This document shows positions 59,869 to 64,000 of a stretch of 64,000 nt of DNA, one piece after another. The notes under the pieces were generated by a model. That model was not told the origin of the DNA. It did no database searches and saw only the letters and a program-made list of their open reading frames with translations. Position numbers and translations under genes: made by a program. Source of the DNA: Sphingobacterium sp. (GTDB taxonomy: Bacteria > Bacteroidota > Bacteroidia > Sphingobacteriales > Sphingobacteriaceae); assembly GCA_031286695.1 (NCBI GenBank), contig JAITTY010000002.1, forward strand, positions 124,001 to 188,000, in the 5' to 3' direction. Positions within the stretch are counted from its first letter, which is position 1. The number at the start of each line of letters is the position of its first letter.

Positions 59869-61146
59869 ATGCGTTTGCTTTATTCAATTGGAATTGTTCT
59901 TTATGGACTCTTACTGCGTATTTTGACCCCTTTTCATGCCAAAGCGAGACTGATGGTAAAGGGGAGAAAAGACTGGTATTCCAAGATGAAACAAACGGTT
60001 GATACTTCCCAAAAACATATCTGGTTTCACTTTGCATCATTAGGTGAATTTGAACAGGGACGGCCAGTTCTGGAAGCCGTGAAAAATAATTATTTGGATC
60101 ATAAAATCATTGTAACATTTTACTCCCCTTCTGGCTATGAAATCCGTAAAAATACCGATCTGGCAGATTACGTTTTTTATCTCCCTTATGATACCGCAAA
60201 GAATGCTCGGTTATTCTTAGATCTTGTAAATCCTAGTTTTGTTCTATTTACCAAGTATGAGTATTGGTATTATTTTTTTGAAGGTCTACATAAGCGCTCT
60301 ATTCCACTTTATTTAATTTCTGCCATTTTTCGACCTGAACAGATTTTCTTCCAAGCGTACGGAACGTTCTTTCTAAAAATTTTAAGTTATGTGACCTATT
60401 TTTTTGTCCAAAATGAGGAAAGTGTACGCCTACTAAAGGAATTTGGGATAAGAAATGCAAGCCTCGCAGGGGACACCCGGTTTGACCGTGTTGTGAACCT
60501 TCCTAAAAATAGGGTGATGATTCCTGAAATAGCGCAATTTATCGGAGATAGTCCTGTTTTGGTTGCGGGAAGTACTTGGCCAGAAGACGAACAGATTTTG
60601 CAGGAATTGTTTCAGGGTTACGCCAATTATAAATTGATCTTAGCTCCACATGAAATTAATGAATCGCACCTAACGAGTATTTTTAATCTTTGGCCAACAG
60701 CATTACGTTTTTCCAAAATGGCGACTTATAGTGCTACAGGAGTAGCGGAATCAAATGTACTCGTTATTGATAATATTGGCATGTTGTCTTCCCTTTATGG
60801 TTACGGTCAAATGGCCTATATCGGGGGAGGATTTGGCGTAGGAATACACAATACGCTTGAAGCGGCAACTTATGGCATTCCCGTTCTTTTTGGCCCTAAT
60901 TTCAAAAAATTTCAAGAAGCTAAAGATCTTGTAGAAAATGGCTCAGGTTTTTCCATTGCGAACAATAAACAACTGAAGAACGTATTTTGTAGGCTACAGG
61001 ATCAGTCTGCTTGTCAAGAAGCAGGCAAATTGGCTCGTGCGTATGTATTACAGAAAGCTGGAGCGACACAGATCATTATGAAGTATCTTAAGGGCGCTAG
61101 TGTAAACATAAAAAAGTCGGAAGAAGAATCTTCCGACCATGACTAG
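59869..61146 (+). CDS. waaA: 3-deoxy-D-manno-octulosonic acid (Kdo) transferase
   Basis: A 425-residue GT-B glycosyltransferase that adds Kdo to lipid A precursor. An N-terminal membrane anchor (residues 1-20) precedes HIWFHFASLGEFEQGRPVLEAVK (about 50-72), with the family Glu in GEFEQ. FYSPSGYEIRK, FVLFTKYEYWYYFFEGL and PLYLISAIFRPEQ continue the N-lobe; VLVAGSTWPEDEQIL and AYIGGGFGVGIHNTLEAATYGIPVLFGPNFKKFQEAKDL (about 322-360) the C-lobe nucleotide site. It serves the same envelope pathway as the lpx genes at 50-53 kb. The last part of the coding sequence contains a hairpin that probably ends the opposing gap transcript. Confidence 0.95.
   Translation: MRLLYSIGIVLYGLLLRILTPFHAKARLMVKGRKDWYSKMKQTVDTSQKHIWFHFASLGEFEQGRPVLEAVKNNYLDHKIIVTFYSPSGYEIRKNTDLADYVFYLPYDTAKNARLFLDLVNPSFVLFTKYEYWYYFFEGLHKRSIPLYLISAIFRPEQIFFQAYGTFFLKILSYVTYFFVQNEESVRLLKEFGIRNASLAGDTRFDRVVNLPKNRVMIPEIAQFIGDSPVLVAGSTWPEDEQILQELFQGYANYKLILAPHEINESHLTSIFNLWPTALRFSKMATYSATGVAESNVLVIDNIGMLSSLYGYGQMAYIGGGFGVGIHNTLEAATYGIPVLFGPNFKKFQEAKDLVENGSGFSIANNKQLKNVFCRLQDQSACQEAGKLARAYVLQKAGATQIIMKYLKGASVNIKKSEEESSDHD
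61110..61137 (-). terminator. Terminator of gap located inside the 3' end of waaA
   Basis: GTCGGAAG (61116-61123) pairs with CTTCCGAC (61130-61137); on the minus strand it is followed by six T (61110-61115). It lies 46 bases after the gap stop and within the last codons of the convergent waaA gene. It has no T run on the + side. Confidence 0.75.
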
Positions 61147-61183
61147 CTATGGTGCCGCCTTTTATATTTTTGAGCATTGCCTG

Positions 61184-62632
61184 TTAATAGTAGGTATATC
61201 TTCTTACACCTGTGATATGGCGTGACAAACGCATAACTTGGTGTGAATATCCATACTCATTGTCATACCAAACATACAGAATGACATTCTTGCCGTCGGC
61301 AGAAACAATAGTAGCGGGGGCATCAACGATTGAAGTAGCAGTGCTGCCAATGATATCTGAGGAAACGAGCTCATCGTCCTTTGAAAATTTAATCTGTTCA
61401 ACGAGTTCGCCGTGAAATGAAGCCTCTCTTAAAAGCTCATTTATCTCGTCGACAGTTATTTTAGATTTTGTTTCAAGATTTAAAATGGCCAATGATCCAT
61501 TTGGCACGGGGACACGAATGGCGTTGGAAGTCAGCTTACCTGCCAACGAAGGAAGTACTTTTGAGACAGCGCTGCCAGCGCCAGTCTCTGTAATCACCAT
61601 ATTCAGTGCGGCGGCACGCCCACGTCTAGATTTCTTGTGCATATTATCTACAAGATTCTGATCATTTGTGTATGAATGTATGGTCTCAATATGGCCTTTT
61701 TCAATACCTATTTTATTTTCCAGAACCGCCAAAATAGGGGAAATTGCATTGGTGGTGCAAGAAGCTGCAGAAAATATATACTGTTTTTGTAGATCTATAT
61801 CTTTTTCGTTGACTGCATAAACGATATTGGGAACTCCTTTTCCGGGAGCTGTTAATAGAACTTGGAGAGTACCTTTAGACAGCAAGTGACGACTAAGCTC
61901 TTGCTCATCTCGGAAAGCTCCGGTGTTGTCAATGACTAAGGCATCCTGTATGCCGTACGCTGTATAATCGATATCCTCGGGTTGTTTGGCAGAAATGAGG
62001 TGAACAGTTATACCATTAATAATAAGTGCTTGATTTTCTACATCGACTAATACTTTTCCTTCAAATTCACCATGTATCGAATCAGTTTTTAATAATGTTG
62101 CCCGTTTCAAGAGAGATTTGGCATCGTTTGCATCCCGTGTTACAATAGCGCGCAGGCGAAGCTGTTGCCCCGATCCCGCTTTGTTTATAAGTTCACGGGC
62201 AAGTAAACGACCAATACGTCCAAATCCATAGAGGACAACATCTCGCGGTTTTAATTCCTGCTGCTGGTTAATGTCCTTTAACTCGTCTCCGATAAAATTG
62301 ACAAGCTCTGTGTGGTCAACATTGTAGCTCTTGACCTGCAATGCTAATTTTCCAATATCGATGCGTGCGGGAGAAAGTGGTAATTTCTCCAAGGCCTGAG
62401 CAGTGTGGAGTGTTTCAAATATGTTTAGTGGTTTTTCTGCAAGAACAGTGCTTTCGCTGAGTAAGTTGAGAATTGAACTGGACTTTACATCAATGAGCTG
62501 ATTTCGAAAAAAGACAAGTTCGACGGCATGGTTGTACCATAGGTTGCTAACAATCTGGATTAAGCTTACTGCAGCATTTTGTTGGGCTTGATAACTTTTG
62601 ATCTCTTGGTCAAAAGATGGCTTGTGTGACAT
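61184..62632 (-). CDS. gap: Glyceraldehyde-3-phosphate dehydrogenase, long form
   Basis: A 482-residue protein from the ATG ending at 62632; a longer frame upstream lacks conserved sequence. The first 130 residues are an extra helical domain (SFDQEIKSYQAQQNAAVSLIQIVSNLWYNHAVELVFFRN). The GAPDH core starts with DVVLYGFGRIGRLLARELIN near 131-150 (NAD site) and has the catalytic Cys292 in SAASCTTNAISP; IHSYTNDQNLVDNMHKKSRRGRAAALNM and VWYDNEYGYSHQV are standard. The usual enzyme has about 335 residues. Long forms are known in several Gram-negative groups; the role of the extension is not known to me. A -7 box lies close upstream. Confidence 0.92.
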   Translation of the reverse strand: MSHKPSFDQEIKSYQAQQNAAVSLIQIVSNLWYNHAVELVFFRNQLIDVKSSSILNLLSESTVLAEKPLNIFETLHTAQALEKLPLSPARIDIGKLALQVKSYNVDHTELVNFIGDELKDINQQQELKPRDVVLYGFGRIGRLLARELINKAGSGQQLRLRAIVTRDANDAKSLLKRATLLKTDSIHGEFEGKVLVDVENQALIINGITVHLISAKQPEDIDYTAYGIQDALVIDNTGAFRDEQELSRHLLSKGTLQVLLTAPGKGVPNIVYAVNEKDIDLQKQYIFSAASCTTNAISPILAVLENKIGIEKGHIETIHSYTNDQNLVDNMHKKSRRGRAAALNMVITETGAGSAVSKVLPSLAGKLTSNAIRVPVPNGSLAILNLETKSKITVDEINELLREASFHGELVEQIKFSKDDELVSSDIIGSTATSIVDAPATIVSADGKNVILYVWYDNEYGYSHQVMRLSRHITGVRRYTYY

Positions 62633-62657
62633 AATAATTTTATAATAGATTATGTTG

Positions 62658-62665
62658 CAAAAATA
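62658..62665 (-). promoter_or_regulatory. -7 promoter box (TATTTTTG) of gap
   Basis: On the minus strand TATTTTTG fits TAnnTTTG and ends 25 bases before the gap ATG. No -33 TTG at 17-23 bases. Confidence 0.5.
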
Positions 62666-62768
62666 GCACAAACTGTATGAAAAAAGGAGTTATATTTTCA
62701 TTTTCGTAATTTTATATGTTTTTATAGTTTTATTATTATGTTTTTGTTAATATTTATATGTTTTATTG

Positions 62769-63896
62769 CTAATCTTCTATAATAAACAACGCTGACATAA
62801 TATGATCTGCCATTAATTTCCCTGTATCCGTTAAACACAATTTGTTGTCATCCAAAACGAGATTTTTTTCAGCTATGAATAAGGCTGCATCTTCCAATAC
62901 GCTATTTTTAACATACTGTCCAAATCTATTTTCCAGCTCGGTTAAATCTAGGCCCCACATTGTTCTAAGCGATGTCATAATACATTCATTGATCTGGTCC
63001 AAGGTCGACAGCTGTTCTACTTCCAGAGGAAGCTGATTTGAATGAATGGAAGAGATGTATTTTGCATTGTTGGAAATATTCCAGGATCTAGCCGTTCCAT
63101 TGAAAGAATGTGCTGAAGGGCCAATGCCAAGATAATGTTTGCCTTTCCAATAATTCGTATTGTGACGCGCATATTGCTTATTTTTTGCAAAATTTGAAAT
63201 TTCATACTGTTCGTATCCTGCAGTTTTCAATGTATTGATGAGAAGATTCATTTGGTCTGCTGCCTGATCAGAATCAATAGCTGGACTTATGCCTTTTTTG
63301 ATGAAGTGATCCAATGCTGTCTTGCTTTCCACCGTCATGGAATAGGAAGAAATATGAGGAATTGCAAAGTCAATTAGCTGTTGCATATTGTGGCGCCATT
63401 TTTCATCAGTCAATAATGGATAACCGTAGATGAGATCACAGGTAATATTTTCAAAGCCTGCATCCTGCACCCGCATAATCGAGGCCGTAGCTTCTTGTTG
63501 GTTATGGGCTCTGTTCATCCACTTGAGGTCTTCTTCAAAGAAAGACTGTATCCCGATGCTGAATCGGTTGATAGGTGTATTCCTGAGACTTTTTACTTTT
63601 GCCTTATTCAGATCATCTGGATTTGCTTCCAGGGTAATCTCGGCATTGTTGGCGATATCAAAATGTTTTGCTATGGTATCAATGATTTGTACTATTTCGT
63701 CTCCTTCCAATAGGGAAGGAGTACCACCACCAAAATAGATCGATTCAATCTTTTTCTCTTCCAAATAGGGAGCCCTAAGTTCAATTTCCTGTAATAATGC
63801 ATTGATCATTTCACTTTTGTATTGGAGTGAAGTGCTGAAATGGAAGTCACAATAATGACAAGCCTGTTTACAGAAGGGGATGTGGACATAAATCAT
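62769..63896 (-). CDS. hemW: Radical SAM haem chaperone HemW
   Basis: A 375-residue radical SAM protein (formerly oxygen-independent coproporphyrinogen oxidase-like). The iron-sulfur motif is Cys9-x3-Cys13-x2-Cys16 in IPFCKQACHYCDFHF. YFGGGTPSLLEG (54-65), ITLEANPDDLNKAKVKSL, INRFSIGIQSFFEEDLKWMNRAHNQ and NITCDLIYGYPL follow as in the family. The extra cysteine that true HemN carries after the cluster is Phe here, which favours HemW. HemW delivers haem to acceptor proteins, which fits the di-haem enzyme encoded earlier. A -7 box lies five bases upstream. Confidence 0.93.
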   Translation of the reverse strand: MIYVHIPFCKQACHYCDFHFSTSLQYKSEMINALLQEIELRAPYLEEKKIESIYFGGGTPSLLEGDEIVQIIDTIAKHFDIANNAEITLEANPDDLNKAKVKSLRNTPINRFSIGIQSFFEEDLKWMNRAHNQQEATASIMRVQDAGFENITCDLIYGYPLLTDEKWRHNMQQLIDFAIPHISSYSMTVESKTALDHFIKKGISPAIDSDQAADQMNLLINTLKTAGYEQYEISNFAKNKQYARHNTNYWKGKHYLGIGPSAHSFNGTARSWNISNNAKYISSIHSNQLPLEVEQLSTLDQINECIMTSLRTMWGLDLTELENRFGQYVKNSVLEDAALFIAEKNLVLDDNKLCLTDTGKLMADHIMSALFIIED

Positions 63897-63901
63897 GGGG
63901 A

Positions 63902-63909
63902 CAAATATA
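63902..63909 (-). promoter_or_regulatory. -7 promoter box (TATATTTG) five bases before hemW
   Basis: On the minus strand TATATTTG fits TAnnTTTG and is followed by TCCCC and the hemW ATG, so the mRNA should have almost no leader. No -33 TTG at the normal distance. Confidence 0.45.
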
Positions 63910-64000
63910 CCAAGACCATGGCAACTTCACCTCCTATTCGAATTTTTTCTTCTCTCTCGACGAGGTCTTCCGAAACATGTACAAGCGTTTATTTTGATGG

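Noticed and set aside
63918..64000. Open + strand frame starting with ATG and running off the right end.
   Set aside because: Only 27 codons are visible, with no recognisable family, and the minus-strand reading of the same bases looks equally protein-like. The 21-base distance to hemW and the hemW promoter box leave no clear room for its own promoter.
1..64000. CRISPR arrays, tRNA or rRNA genes, insertion sequences and prophage genes.
   Set aside because: No repeat-spacer pattern, cloverleaf-like segment, rRNA block, transposase or phage gene was found by eye.

Overview
The window comes from a Bacteroidota chromosome, most likely a Sphingobacteriaceae member close to Sphingobacterium. The evidence is several SusC/SusD pairs, lipoprotein genes with Bacteroidota-type lipoboxes, a fused lpxC-fabZ gene, a PorX-type response regulator of type IX secretion, a bacillithiol-associated YtxJ, and many upstream regions carrying the Bacteroidota -7 promoter box TAnnTTTG. 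No rRNA, tRNA, CRISPR array or insertion sequence was seen.

Layout. (1) 1-8887: a glycan-uptake operon on the + strand. It holds the 3' end of a susC gene, a susD gene and five more lipoprotein genes: FAS1-like, IPT/delta-60 repeat, a degenerate phosphatase-fold/LamG protein, DUF1735 + F5/8C, and PKD + F5/8C. (2) 9094-11379: a GH92 alpha-mannosidase behind its own terminator. (3) 11551-17858: a small membrane protein, a periplasmic adaptor and a 1516-residue fusion of an RND pump with an outer-membrane factor. (4) 18109-27442: a second polysaccharide utilisation locus with a membrane-bound regulator, SusC, SusD, a GH30 hydrolase and a surface glycan-binding lipoprotein. It resembles fungal beta-1,6-glucan loci. 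(5) 27531-33217: a probable copper-acquisition locus with a CxxxC small protein, a YtkA/FixH-like lipoprotein, an OprC-like TonB receptor with the CxxxM and HxM copper motifs, MbnP and the di-haem enzyme MbnH. (6) 33338-33908: a RelE/ParE-type toxin-antitoxin pair.

From about 34 kb on, the window is mostly housekeeping. A minus-strand operon dapD-tsaC-DUF4920-folP is followed by an S4 RNA-binding protein, an isoaspartyl peptidase, ytxJ, an exported protein, ribH, a TPR membrane protein and a CapD-type sugar dehydratase. Next come ald, an esterase-like hydrolase, and a porX-tsaE-ABC ATPase operon. The lipid A cluster lpxD-lpxC/fabZ-lpxA-ABC ATPase leads into efp. The right end holds a 5-formyl-THF cyclo-ligase, a second TPR/HTH regulator, galE with a UXS-like epimerase, waaA, a long-form GAPDH and hemW.

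Most noteworthy observations: the copper locus and its receptor motifs; the RND-OMF fusion with an internal lipobox and an Asp-to-Asn change in the proton relay; a phosphatase-fold lipoprotein that appears to have lost its metal ligands; an HD-domain gene whose TTG start overlaps a 24-codon membrane mini-ORF; promoter boxes placed so close to start codons that the mRNAs should be leaderless; and an EF-P with Asn where Lys or Arg is normally modified. All assignments come from reading the sequence, and family names are from memory without a database search.
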